A DNA stretch of 20,210 bases from Fen-999 sp035654135 (GTDB lineage: Bacteria; Pseudomonadota; Gammaproteobacteria; Burkholderiales; Rhodocyclaceae): the NCBI GenBank assembly GCA_035654135.1, contig DASRXN010000035.1:1-20210 (forward strand), written 5' to 3'. The notes below the pieces were generated by a model that saw only the letters and a list, made by a program, of their open reading frames with translations, did no database searches and was not told the origin of the DNA. The translations under genes were made by a program, and so were the position numbers. This document shows, piece by piece, positions 1 through 8,019 of the stretch. Within the stretch, counting starts at the first letter, position 1, and each line of letters begins with the position of its first letter.

Positions 1-402
1 GATGTCGATCACCTCGGGCGCCGAGCCCGGCGTTCGCGAGGTGCGCCGGAAGATCGCTCGGATGCGGGCGATGAGCTCGCCGATGCTGAAAGGTTTGGTG
101 ACGTAGTCGTCGGCCCCGGCGTCGAGCCCGCGGATCTTGTCGAGCTCCTGGCTGCGGGCGGTCAGCATGATGATCGGCACGAACGGGTTCCAGCGCCGGA
201 GGTCCTCGCAGACGCGGTAGCCGTTCACGTCGGGCAGCATGAGATCGAGGAGCACCGCGTCGGGGTTCTCGTGCCGCGCCATGCTGACGCCGTCGCGCCC
301 CTTGGAGGCCGAGGCCACGCGGAAGCCTTCGAATTCGAGCGCGTCCTTCAGCCCGAGCACGATGTGCGGCTCGTCCTCGATGATCAGGATCACGGGTGGC
401 AT
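1..402 (-). CDS. OmpR-family response regulator in the kdpE position (partial)
   Basis: The N-terminal 134 residues are visible and the C-terminal DNA-binding part lies beyond the left edge. They form a complete receiver domain: acidic pocket E9-D10, phosphoacceptor D53 in LLDLMLP, T81 in IMLTAR and K103 in YVTKPF. The next stretch, FSIGELIARIRAIFRR, is the usual OmpR/PhoB alpha5 and linker start. The ATG overlaps the kdpD stop by one base (TAATG), so it is translationally coupled to the sensor kinase. By position it should be the partner of KdpD and activate kdp transcription at low K+ or high osmolarity. The receiver reads more like a generic PhoB/RegX3-type regulator than E. coli KdpE (for example VPIIMLTAR rather than VPVIVLSAR), so I leave the symbol blank. 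Receiver call is firm; KdpE identity is moderate. Confidence 0.85.
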   Translation of the reverse strand, partial: MPPVILIIEDEPHIVLGLKDALEFEGFRVASASKGRDGVSMARHENPDAVLLDLMLPDVNGYRVCEDLRRWNPFVPIIMLTARSQELDKIRGLDAGADDYVTKPFSIGELIARIRAIFRRTSRTPGSAPEVIDI

Positions 403-3068
403 TAATCCTCCGTGGGCACGGCCGGCGGCTCGCCGGCTGGCAACGAAATGACGAAACGCGCACCGCCCTCAGGCCGGTTCTCGGCGCTCACGGTGCCTTT
501 GTGCACCTCGACGATTGCCCGCACGATGGCAAGGCCGAGGCCGACACCGGCCACCGCGGATTCCTCCTGGCCACGCGCAAATTTCTCGAACAGCGCTTCC
601 TCCTTGCCGGTCGGAAGCCCTGGGCCGTTGTCTGCTACGATGATTTCGACGCGATCGCCGGCACGGCGTGCGGAAATCTCGATGCGGCTGCCTGCCGGCG
701 TGTACTTGGCGGCGTTTTCCAGCAAGTTGCAGAACACCCGCTCCATCAGCACGGCGTCGAATTCGAGCAAGGGCAAATCGGCCGGCAGATTCACGTTGAC
801 TTCATGCCGGGCGAGCGCGCCGGCCCGCGCCTGCAGGGCGACGCCGATCACTTCCTCGAGCGGCTGCCATTCGCGCTTGAGCTTGACGTTGCCCGTCTCC
901 AGCCGCGCCATGTCGAGGAGGTTGTTGACGAGAGCGCTGGTGCGCAGCGCCTCCTCGCGGATTGCCTGGGCAATTTCCGCCTGCGGCTTCGGCAGCGACG
1001 GTCCGGCCAGGGTCAGCGACTCGGCAAGTCCGGCCAGTGCGGTCAGCGGCGTGCGCAGATCGTGCGACAGCGCGGAAAGCAGCGAGTTGCGCAAGCGCTC
1101 CGACTCCATGTGCACCAGCGCATCCTGCGCCACCGAAATGTAGTGCACGCGCTCGATGGCAATGGCAATCAGGGTGGCGCTGGTGTCGAGCAGCCGCTGC
1201 TGCTCCGGTGTCGGCAGCCAGGGCAGTTCCCGAGGCTTGAGCGCCAGCACGCCTCGCGTGCGCATCGGTGCCTTGAGCGGCACGTAGAGCATCGGCGCCG
1301 ATGGCAGGGTGTCGGTAGAGAGGCCAGCCGGTTCGTTGTGGTCGAATGCCCATTGCGCGATGCCGATGTCTGGCACGTCCTCGGGCGCGCCGCCGATCGC
1401 CGCCAGGCGGTCACGGGCATCGAGCAGCATCAGCGTGGAGCGGGCATTGAAGCCCTGGGCCACGAAACGCTCGCTGATGTCGGCGATCTGCTCGACGGTC
1501 AGCGCCGCCGACAGTTCGCGCGCCATTTCGTAGAGTGCCGTGGTGCGCTGCTCGCGGCCTTGCGCCACCGTCACCTGGAAACGCAGGCCGGCCGTGAGCT
1601 GCCCGGTGATCAGCGCCACGATCAGCATGACGGCGAAAGTGACGAGGTACTGGACGTCGCTGACCGCAAACGACAGCCGGGGCGGCACGAAGAAGAAATC
1701 AAAAGCGGCGACAGAAAGGAAAGCCGACAGCAGCGCCGGCCCGCGACCGAGCCTGACCGCGGTGAAGAACACCGCCAGCAGGAACAGCATGACGATGTTG
1801 GCGAGATCGAGCAGATTAACCAGCGGCGTCGCGGCGACCGTCACCGCGATGACGATCGCGACCGCCATGGCATAACCTCCACGGCGTACCACGACGGCTG
1901 ACTTTGGTGCGGGCACCGCCCGCGGCTTGCCCGGTTCCGACGGCGCATGCGCAACCTGTATGACATCCAGATCTGGCGCCTGGCGACCGAGGCGGTAGGC
2001 GAAACCGAGATCCCAGAACGGCCGCTTGTCGCGGCCGACCATCACTTTGCCGATGTTGTGCTGGCGCGCATAGGCGATCGCCGCCTGCGCCGCGTCGGGT
2101 CCCGACAGCACCGCCGTGCGTGCACCGGCATCCTGCGCCAGCTTCAACAGCGTCAGCACCTGCGCCCGCTCGGCGTCGGGCAGGCGCTGGAGTCTGGGCG
2201 TCTCGACGTAGATCGCGTGCCACGGCGCTTCGCTCTGGGCTGCCATGCGTGCCGCGTTGCGGATCAGCTTCTCGCCGCCTGGCCCTGAACCGATGCAGAC
2301 CAGCATCGACTCCTGAGTCGGCCAGACGGCCGTCACCGACTGGGTGCGGCGGTAGGCCAGGACGTCCTCATCGACGCGATCGGCAGTACGGCGCAGTGAA
2401 ATCTCGCGCAGGGCCAACAGATTGCCCTTGCGGAAGAAGTTCGCCATCGCCCGCTCGGCCTGCTGCGGGATGTAGACCTTGCCCTCCTTCAGCCGTTGCA
2501 ACAACTCGTCTGGCGGCAGGTCAACCAGTACCACCTCATCGGCCGAGTCGAACACCTTGTCCGGCACTGTCTCCCAGATGCGCGCGCCGGTGATGCCGCC
2601 GACGATATCGTTGAGGCTGTCCAGATGCTGAACGTTCACTGTCGTATAGACATCGATGCCGGCGTCGAGCAACTCCTCGATGTCCTGCCAGCGCTTGGGG
2701 TGCCGCGAACCCGGCGCATTCGAATGGGCCAGTTCGTCCATCAGGATCAGCGCCGGCTTGCGCGCCAGGGCGGCATCGAGGTCGAACTCCTTGAGCGTGT
2801 GGCCGCGGTATTCGATCTCCTTGCGCGGCAGCATCTCCAGGCCGTCGGTCAGCACCGCCGTCTCGGTGCGCCCGTGGGTCTCGACGATGCCGACTACCAG
2901 GTCGACGCCCTGCAACACCTGCTGGCGCGCGGCCGAGAGCATGGCGTAGGTCTTGCCGACGCCCGGGCTGGCGCCGAAAAAGATCTTCAGCTTGCCACGC
3001 TGTGCCTTGGCATGCTCGGCTTCCAGCTGGGCCAAGAGGGCATCGGGGTCGGGACGGTCGTTCGCCAT
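402..3068 (-). CDS. kdpD: KdpD osmosensitive K+ channel sensor histidine kinase
   Basis: 888 residues, close to the E. coli protein (894). The N-terminal KdpD domain has a Walker A motif GASPGVGKT at 32-40 and a Walker B-like LILMDELAHSN around D111. A universal-stress-protein-like domain follows (about 250-375). Four closely spaced membrane segments (about 398-490, DUF4118 type) come next, then a GAF-like region (about 515-645). The HisKA domain carries phosphorylatable H669 in SALSHDLRTPL, and the HATPase has its N box (ENAAKYTP), G1 (DNGPGLP) and G2 (GVGLGLAIV). It senses K+ limitation or turgor at the inner membrane and phosphorylates the downstream regulator. It starts 9 bp after kdpC and overlaps the regulator by one base, so it belongs to the same transcript. 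All catalytic motifs are present. Confidence 0.97.
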   Translation of the reverse strand: MANDRPDPDALLAQLEAEHAKAQRGKLKIFFGASPGVGKTYAMLSAARQQVLQGVDLVVGIVETHGRTETAVLTDGLEMLPRKEIEYRGHTLKEFDLDAALARKPALILMDELAHSNAPGSRHPKRWQDIEELLDAGIDVYTTVNVQHLDSLNDIVGGITGARIWETVPDKVFDSADEVVLVDLPPDELLQRLKEGKVYIPQQAERAMANFFRKGNLLALREISLRRTADRVDEDVLAYRRTQSVTAVWPTQESMLVCIGSGPGGEKLIRNAARMAAQSEAPWHAIYVETPRLQRLPDAERAQVLTLLKLAQDAGARTAVLSGPDAAQAAIAYARQHNIGKVMVGRDKRPFWDLGFAYRLGRQAPDLDVIQVAHAPSEPGKPRAVPAPKSAVVVRRGGYAMAVAIVIAVTVAATPLVNLLDLANIVMLFLLAVFFTAVRLGRGPALLSAFLSVAAFDFFFVPPRLSFAVSDVQYLVTFAVMLIVALITGQLTAGLRFQVTVAQGREQRTTALYEMARELSAALTVEQIADISERFVAQGFNARSTLMLLDARDRLAAIGGAPEDVPDIGIAQWAFDHNEPAGLSTDTLPSAPMLYVPLKAPMRTRGVLALKPRELPWLPTPEQQRLLDTSATLIAIAIERVHYISVAQDALVHMESERLRNSLLSALSHDLRTPLTALAGLAESLTLAGPSLPKPQAEIAQAIREEALRTSALVNNLLDMARLETGNVKLKREWQPLEEVIGVALQARAGALARHEVNVNLPADLPLLEFDAVLMERVFCNLLENAAKYTPAGSRIEISARRAGDRVEIIVADNGPGLPTGKEEALFEKFARGQEESAVAGVGLGLAIVRAIVEVHKGTVSAENRPEGGARFVISLPAGEPPAVPTED

Positions 3069-3077
3069 GCCGATAGC

Positions 3078-3650
3078 TTAGCCCATCGCGTCCAGGGCCA
3101 GGTTAAGCAGCAGCACATTGACCCGCGGCTCGCCGAAGAAGCCGAACTGGCGGCCCTCGGTGTGGGCGTCTACGAGCTTCTGCACTTGGTCGACCGGCAG
3201 GCCGCGCAGGCGGGCGACACGCGACGCCTGCCATATTGCGGCGGCCGGACTGATGTGCGGGTCGAGACCACTGGCGGAAGCGGTGACCAGATCGACGGGA
3301 ATCGGTGCCGTCTGGGCCGGATCGACGGTCTTGAGGGCCTCGATGCGACCCTTGACGGCCTCTTCCAATGCCGGGTTCAGCGGCCCCTGGTTGGAACCGC
3401 CCGACGAACCGGCGTTGTATGACATCGGTGCAGTCGCCGAGGGACGGCTCCAGAAGTATTTCGGATCGCTGAACGGCTGACCGATCAGCTTCGAGCCAAC
3501 GACCTTGCCCTCCTTTTCGAACAGACTGCCGTTGGCCTCGGGCTTGAACAGCAACTGGGCAATGCCCGTCACCAGCGCCGGATAGGCGGCGCCGGCAAGG
3601 ATGGTCAGCACCAGCAGCATCAGCAGGGCGGGTTTCAGTTCCTTGAGCAT
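3078..3650 (-). CDS. kdpC: KdpC, K+-transporting ATPase subunit C
   Basis: 190 residues, the same length as E. coli KdpC. There is one N-terminal membrane segment (about residues 7-30, rich in Leu/Ala), then a hydrophilic periplasmic domain with the family features GSKLIGQPF, YFWSRPSAT and ASGLDPHISPAAA, ending with NVLLLNLALDAMG. KdpC assembles with KdpF, KdpA and KdpB and is thought to stabilise the complex and assist K+ or ATP binding. The ATG is preceded by AAGGAG, which overlaps the kdpB TAA stop (TAAGGAG); the two genes are separated by 10 bp. No anomaly seen. Confidence 0.97.
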   Translation of the reverse strand: MLKELKPALLMLLVLTILAGAAYPALVTGIAQLLFKPEANGSLFEKEGKVVGSKLIGQPFSDPKYFWSRPSATAPMSYNAGSSGGSNQGPLNPALEEAVKGRIEALKTVDPAQTAPIPVDLVTASASGLDPHISPAAAIWQASRVARLRGLPVDQVQKLVDAHTEGRQFGFFGEPRVNVLLLNLALDAMG

Positions 3651-3660
3651 GTCAGGCTCC

Positions 3661-5724
3661 TTAAGCGAGATTGAGACCGACGAGCAACAGGTCGATGGCC
3701 TTGATGCCGATGAACGGCACGATCAGACCGCCGACGCCGTAGATCGCCAGATTCCGGCGCAGGATGGCGGCAGCGCCGAGTGGCCGGTAGGGAATGCCTT
3801 TCAGGGCCAGGGGGATCAGGGCGACGATGATCAGGGCGTTGAAGATCACCGCCGACAGGATGGCCGAGGACGGCGTCGCCAGGCCCATGACGTTGAGCGC
3901 GTTCAGGGCCGGATAGGTCGTGGCGAACGCGGCCGGGATGATGGCGAAGTACTTGGCGACGTCGTTGGCGATGCTGAAGGTGGTCAGCGAGCCGCGCGTC
4001 ATCAGCATCTGCTTGCCCGTCTCGACGACCTCGATCAGCTTGGTCGGATTGGAGTCCAGGTCCACCATGTTGCCGGCCTCCTTGGCCGCCTGGGTGCCGG
4101 TGTTCATCGCCACCGCCACGTCGGCCTGCGCCAGTGCCGGCGCGTCGTTGGTGCCGTCGCCGGTCATCGCCACCAGCCGGCCCTCGGCCTGGTACTGGCG
4201 GATGAGCTTTAGCTTCGCCTCGGGCGTCGCTTCGGCCAGGAAGTCGTCCACGCCGGCCTCGGCGGCGATGGCGGCGGCCGTGAGGCGGTTGTCGCCGGTG
4301 ATCATCACCGTCTTGATGCCCATCTGCCGCAACTCGGCGAAACGCTCCTTGATGCCGCCCTTGACGATGTCCTTCAATTCGACAGCGCCGATCACCCGGC
4401 TGCCTTCAGCCACAACTAGGGGAGTCGAACCGCGGCGCGACATGTCCTCAACCGCCGCCTGGATGCCGGCCGGCCAGCCGCCACCCTGGGCTTCCACGTG
4501 GGCGCGCACGGCCTCGGCGGCGCCCTTGCGTATGCTGCGCCCCTGCCAGTCGATGCCGCTCATGCGCGTCTGGGCGGAAAAGTGCACGAAGCTCGCGCCC
4601 TCGGCGTGAATGTCGCGGCCGCGCTGGTGCAGCCTCTCCTTGGCCAACGTCACGATGGAGCGGCCCTCCGGCGTTTCGTCGGCCAGCGAAGCCAGCAGCG
4701 CCGCCTCGGCCAGGTCGCGTTCCGTCACGCCGGAAGCGGCGACGAACGTCGAAGCCTGGCGGTTGCCGAGCGTGATGGTGCCGGTCTTGTCCAGCAGCAG
4801 CACGTCGACGTCGCCGGCCGCCTCGACCGCGCGGCCGGAGGTAGCGATGACATTCTTTTCCATCATCCGCCCCATGCCGGCGATGCCGATCGCCGAAAGC
4901 AATCCGCCGATGGTGGTCGGAATCAGGCAGACCAGCAGCGCCACCAGCACCGTCACCGTGACGACGGTGCCGGCCTTGGCGGCATCAACCGCGAAGATCG
5001 AAAACGGCAGCAGCGTCGCCGTCGCCAGCAGGAAGACCAGAGTCAGCGCCACCAGCAGGATGGTCAGGGCGATCTCGTTGGGCGTCTTCTGGCGCTTGGC
5101 CGCTTCGACCATGCCGATCATGCGGTCGAGGAAAGTTTCGCCCGGATTGGTGGTGACGCGCATCACCAGCCAGTCAGAGAGCACGCGGGTGCCGCCGGTG
5201 ACGGCGCAGAAGTCGCCGCCGGATTCGCGGATCACCGGCGCCGATTCGCCGGTAATGGCCGACTCGTCCACCGAGGCCACGCCTTCGATCACCTCGCCGT
5301 CGGCGGGAATCACGTCGCCAGCCTGCACCAGCACCACGTCACCGCGGCGCAGCTCTTCCGACGGCACGGTATACCACTGGGCGCCCATCTTCGGTTCCTT
5401 GAGCTTCTTGGCCCAGACGGTCTTTCTGAGGCCGCGCAGGGCGTCGGCCTGGGCCTTGCCGCGACCCTCGGCCATCGCTTCGGCGAAGTTGGCGAACAGC
5501 ACCGTGAACCACAGCCACAGCGAGACGGCGAGGATGAAGCCGGCCGGCGCCTCGCCACGCCCGAACAGCGCCTGGACGAACAGCCCGGTGGTCAGCAGGC
5601 TGCCCAGCCAGACGACGAACATCACCGGATTCCTGAGCTGGTAGCGGGGCGTCAGGCGCTTCACCGACTCCCAGGCGGCCTGGCGCATCAGGCCAGCGTC
5701 ATAGAAGGATTGATTCTTGTGCAT
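3661..5724 (-). CDS. kdpB: KdpB, P-type ATPase subunit of the K+ transporter
   Basis: 687 residues (E. coli 682). It is the ATP-hydrolysing P-type ATPase subunit of the KdpFABC inner-membrane complex. Visible motifs are TGES at 158-161 in the actuator domain (S161 matches the regulatory Ser162 of E. coli), DKTGT with phosphorylated D312, the hinge MTGDGTNDAPAL, and the membrane motif SIANDVAKYFAI whose charged Asp/Lys pair is characteristic of KdpB. The N terminus RNPVMFVVWLGSLLTT is typical of the family. The ATG lies 10 bp after the kdpA stop, with GGAAA upstream. All hallmark residues are intact, so it should be functional. Confidence 0.98.
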   Translation of the reverse strand: MHKNQSFYDAGLMRQAAWESVKRLTPRYQLRNPVMFVVWLGSLLTTGLFVQALFGRGEAPAGFILAVSLWLWFTVLFANFAEAMAEGRGKAQADALRGLRKTVWAKKLKEPKMGAQWYTVPSEELRRGDVVLVQAGDVIPADGEVIEGVASVDESAITGESAPVIRESGGDFCAVTGGTRVLSDWLVMRVTTNPGETFLDRMIGMVEAAKRQKTPNEIALTILLVALTLVFLLATATLLPFSIFAVDAAKAGTVVTVTVLVALLVCLIPTTIGGLLSAIGIAGMGRMMEKNVIATSGRAVEAAGDVDVLLLDKTGTITLGNRQASTFVAASGVTERDLAEAALLASLADETPEGRSIVTLAKERLHQRGRDIHAEGASFVHFSAQTRMSGIDWQGRSIRKGAAEAVRAHVEAQGGGWPAGIQAAVEDMSRRGSTPLVVAEGSRVIGAVELKDIVKGGIKERFAELRQMGIKTVMITGDNRLTAAAIAAEAGVDDFLAEATPEAKLKLIRQYQAEGRLVAMTGDGTNDAPALAQADVAVAMNTGTQAAKEAGNMVDLDSNPTKLIEVVETGKQMLMTRGSLTTFSIANDVAKYFAIIPAAFATTYPALNALNVMGLATPSSAILSAVIFNALIIVALIPLALKGIPYRPLGAAAILRRNLAIYGVGGLIVPFIGIKAIDLLLVGLNLA

Positions 5725-5734
5725 GTTGGTTTCC

Positions 5735-7543
5735 CTATTTCACGCCGAGCATCTGCAGATGCTCGGCGATCGGGCCGAGCGCGAGCGCGGGCAGGAAGGT
5801 CAGCGCGCCGACGACGATCACCGTGCCGATCAGCAGCACGACGAACAGCGGCGTGTGGGTGGGCAGCGTGCCGGCCGAGGGCGGCACGATCTTCTTGGCG
5901 GCCAGCGCGCCGGCGATGGCCAGCACCGGCACCATCAGCCAGTAGCGGGCGAAGAGCATGGCCAGACCGAGCAGCGTGTTGTAGAAGGGCGTGTTGGCCG
6001 AGAGGCCGCCGAAGGCGCTGCCGTTGTTGTTGCCCACCGAGGACAGCGCGTAGAGGATTTCCGAAAAGCCGTGCGCGCCGGGATTGGCGATGCCGGCCCT
6101 GCCCGCGTCGAGGACGACGGCCAGCGCCGTGCCGACCAGCACCACCAGAGGCGGCACCAGGATGGCAACGGCGGCCATCTTCATCTCGAAGGCCTCGATC
6201 TTCTTGCCCAGGTATTCGGGCGTGCGGCCGATCATCAGGCCGGCGATGAAGACGCCGACGATGGCGAAAACGATCATGCCGTAGAGGCCCGAGCCGACGC
6301 CGCCGTAGATCACCTCACCGAGCTGGATCAGCCACATCGGCACCAGCCCGCCGAGCGGCGTGAAGGAATCGTGCATGGCGTTTACCGAGCCGTTGGATGC
6401 CGCCGTGGTGGCTGTCGCCCACAGCGCGGAGTTGGCGATGCCGAAGCGGGTCTCCTTGCCTTCCATGTTGCCGCCAGCCTGAACCTCGGAGGCCTGCGTA
6501 GCCAGACCGAGGCGGTCGAACAGCGGGTTGCCGGCCTGCTCGGCGCCGGCGCACAGGGCCAGCAACGATACGAAGACGATGGTCATGGCGGCTAGGATGG
6601 CGCCGCCCTGGCGCATGTCACCGACGAACCTGCCGAAGGTGAAGCACAGCGCCGCCGGGATGATCAGGATGGACAGCAGTTCCAGGAAATTCGAGAAGGG
6701 CGTCGGGTTCTCGAACGGGTGGGCGGAGTTGACGTTGAAGAAGCCGCCGCCGTTGGTACCCAGCTGCTTGATGGCGACCTGCGACGCAGCCGGGCCGACC
6801 GCGATGACCTGCTCGCCGGTCGCCTTCTTCTCCATGACCGGCTGACCCTTGTCGTCCTTCAGCGGCTGGCCATCGGAGCCGTTCTGCGGCTCGTCGTACT
6901 CTACCTGCTGCATCAACTGGGCCTTGGCGTAAGGCTCGAAGTTCTGTACCACGCCTTGCCCCACCAGCGTCACAGACAGCAGCAGCGAGAGCGGCAGCAG
7001 GATGTAGAGCGTGGAGCGCGTCAGATCGACCCAGAAGTTGCCGATGCCGCCGGCTTCGCGGCGTACGAAGCCGCGCATCAGGGCCACCAGCACGGCCATG
7101 CCCGAGGCGGCGGAAACGAAGTTCTGCACCGTCAGGCCCAGCATCTGGGTGAGATAGGACAACGTGGTCTCGCCGCCGTAGCTCTGCCAGTTGGTGTTGG
7201 TGGCGAAGCTGGCCGCCGTGTTGAACGCGAGGTCGGCCGTGGTGTTGGCCATGCCCTCCGGATTGAGCGGCAGCCAGACCTGCAGGCGCTGCAAGGCATA
7301 GACGGCCAGGAAGCCGAGGAGATTGAAGGCCAGCGCGGCGAAGGCATAGCGTGTCCAGGGCATGTCGTCGTCGGCATTGATGCCGCACAGACGATACAGG
7401 CCACGTTCGACCGGACGCAGCCAGCCCACAAAGCCCGGCAGCTCGGCACGATAGACGCGCGCCATGTAGAGGCCGAGCGGCCAGCCCAGGCCGATCAGGG
7501 CGACCACGTAGAAGGCCAGTTGCAGATAGCCGTTGGCGGTCAT
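5735..7543 (-). CDS. kdpA: KdpA, K+-binding and translocating subunit
   Basis: 602 residues, about 45 longer than E. coli KdpA (557). It is the channel-like subunit that selects K+ and passes it toward KdpB. All four pore-loop signatures are visible: TNTNWQSYGGE at 115-125, GTNGGGFFN at 262-270, GVGSGLYG at 415-422 and GNNNGSAFGG at 504-513. Much of the extra length sits before the second pore loop (about 208-248), a hydrophilic stretch rich in Gln, Asp and Lys that is shorter in E. coli. The ATG overlaps the kdpF stop (ATGA) and has GGAGG 7 bp upstream, inside kdpF, indicating translational coupling. Confidence 0.98.
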   Translation of the reverse strand: MTANGYLQLAFYVVALIGLGWPLGLYMARVYRAELPGFVGWLRPVERGLYRLCGINADDDMPWTRYAFAALAFNLLGFLAVYALQRLQVWLPLNPEGMANTTADLAFNTAASFATNTNWQSYGGETTLSYLTQMLGLTVQNFVSAASGMAVLVALMRGFVRREAGGIGNFWVDLTRSTLYILLPLSLLLSVTLVGQGVVQNFEPYAKAQLMQQVEYDEPQNGSDGQPLKDDKGQPVMEKKATGEQVIAVGPAASQVAIKQLGTNGGGFFNVNSAHPFENPTPFSNFLELLSILIIPAALCFTFGRFVGDMRQGGAILAAMTIVFVSLLALCAGAEQAGNPLFDRLGLATQASEVQAGGNMEGKETRFGIANSALWATATTAASNGSVNAMHDSFTPLGGLVPMWLIQLGEVIYGGVGSGLYGMIVFAIVGVFIAGLMIGRTPEYLGKKIEAFEMKMAAVAILVPPLVVLVGTALAVVLDAGRAGIANPGAHGFSEILYALSSVGNNNGSAFGGLSANTPFYNTLLGLAMLFARYWLMVPVLAIAGALAAKKIVPPSAGTLPTHTPLFVVLLIGTVIVVGALTFLPALALGPIAEHLQMLGVK

Positions 7544-7632
7544 GAAAAGTCCTCCGGATAGAACAGCACGGCCACGAGATAGGCGAACACGCCCACCGTG
7601 GCGATCAGGGCGATCAGGTAGAGGGCGTCCAT
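7540..7632 (-). CDS. kdpF: KdpF, small stabilising subunit of the K+ ATPase
   Basis: A 30-residue single-span membrane peptide beginning MDALYLIALIATVG and ending FYPEDFS. Length, hydrophobicity and position directly before kdpA match KdpF, which stabilises the KdpABC complex in the membrane. I chose the ATG at 7632 because GGAGG lies 5 bp upstream and the residues before it in this frame are not membrane-like or KdpF-like. Its ATG shares a base with the stop of the preceding small ORF (TGATG), and its stop overlaps the kdpA ATG (ATGA). Codons for its first four residues (MDAL) are shared in meaning with the upstream small ORF, hinting at a related origin. Confidence 0.9.
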   Translation of the reverse strand: MDALYLIALIATVGVFAYLVAVLFYPEDFS

Positions 7633-7721
7633 CAGCGCCTCCGCAACTTTTCGAACAGGGGAACCAATGCAGCCGTCACGGCGAAGAAGCCGACCGCCAG
7701 CAGCAGGTAGAGTGCATCCAT
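7632..7721 (-). CDS. Unnamed 29-residue membrane protein leading the kdp operon
   Basis: A 29-residue ORF, MDALYLLLAVGFFAVTAALV followed by PLFEKLRRR: one hydrophobic span and a basic tail. A near-perfect Shine-Dalgarno sequence (GGAGG, 5 bp before the ATG) and a TGATG overlap with kdpF argue that it is translated. It opens with the same MDALYL residues as KdpF and could be a duplicated or second KdpF-like peptide. From memory, similar unnamed small membrane ORFs precede kdpF in other proteobacteria, but I cannot check this here. The basic C-terminus predicts a cytoplasmic tail with the N-terminus outside. A role in the Kdp complex is inference from position. Confidence 0.72.
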   Translation of the reverse strand: MDALYLLLAVGFFAVTAALVPLFEKLRRR

Positions 7722-8019
7722 GAAATCCTCCAATCCACGCAAATCGAGACAAGCCGAACTCTAGACGTTCAACCATAAATACTTGGCTAAGACATGCGGG
7801 CAGAACATTAAGAATTTGCTAAGGGACGACGATGGGGCCGGCGGAGTCCGTTGCAATGCTGGTGAAAGTCAGCCATGGCGACACGCCGGGAAGCGTCGTT
7901 GAATTTCCTCTCATCATGGGTGTAAGCTAACCGCACAAAAAGCACACCTTCAGGGGGCTTGGCGGTCGATGTGATGGGTGGGGGTTTCCCGGTTCAACTA
8001 CGTGTAGGAGCGATAAAAC
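7722..8019. promoter_or_regulatory. Divergent intergenic region between the kdp operon and the CsgG-like gene
   Basis: 298 bp without a credible gene. The kdp-proximal third is AT-richer than the surroundings and holds the candidate kdp promoter described separately. The other side must drive the lipoprotein gene: TTGAAT at 7899-7904 with a poor -10 (TGTAAG, 7921-7926, 16 bp spacing) is the best I can find and is weak. A Shine-Dalgarno (AGGAG) lies 9 bp before the lipoprotein ATG. No known riboswitch fold was recognised in the roughly 100-base leader. Confidence 0.5.
7774..7823 (-). promoter_or_regulatory. Candidate kdp promoter with phased CTTA half-sites
   Basis: Reading toward kdp, three CTTA elements begin at 7823 (CTTAGCA), 7812 (CTTAATG) and 7791 (CTTAGCC). 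The spacings of 11 and 21 bp put them on one face of the helix. Tandem half-sites 10-11 bp apart are how OmpR/PhoB-family regulators usually bind. A possible -10 (TATTTA, 7774-7779) follows, without a good -35, as expected for an activated promoter. Binding by the kdpE-position regulator is inference. Confidence 0.4.

Noticed and set aside
396..1901. 501-residue open frame on the plus strand opposite kdpD
   Set aside because: It is antisense to a gene with all KdpD motifs intact. Its product is Arg/His/Gln-rich low-complexity sequence typical of a high-GC shadow frame.
4498..6249. 583-residue open frame on the plus strand opposite kdpB and kdpA
   Set aside because: It crosses the boundary of two well-defined genes, has shadow-frame composition (His, Arg, Gln, Asp) and no recognisable domain.
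7540..7776. 78-residue version of KdpF starting further upstream
   Set aside because: The extra N-terminal 48 residues overlap the small upstream ORF in another frame and are not KdpF-like. The ATG at 7632 has a proper Shine-Dalgarno and gives a normal-length KdpF.
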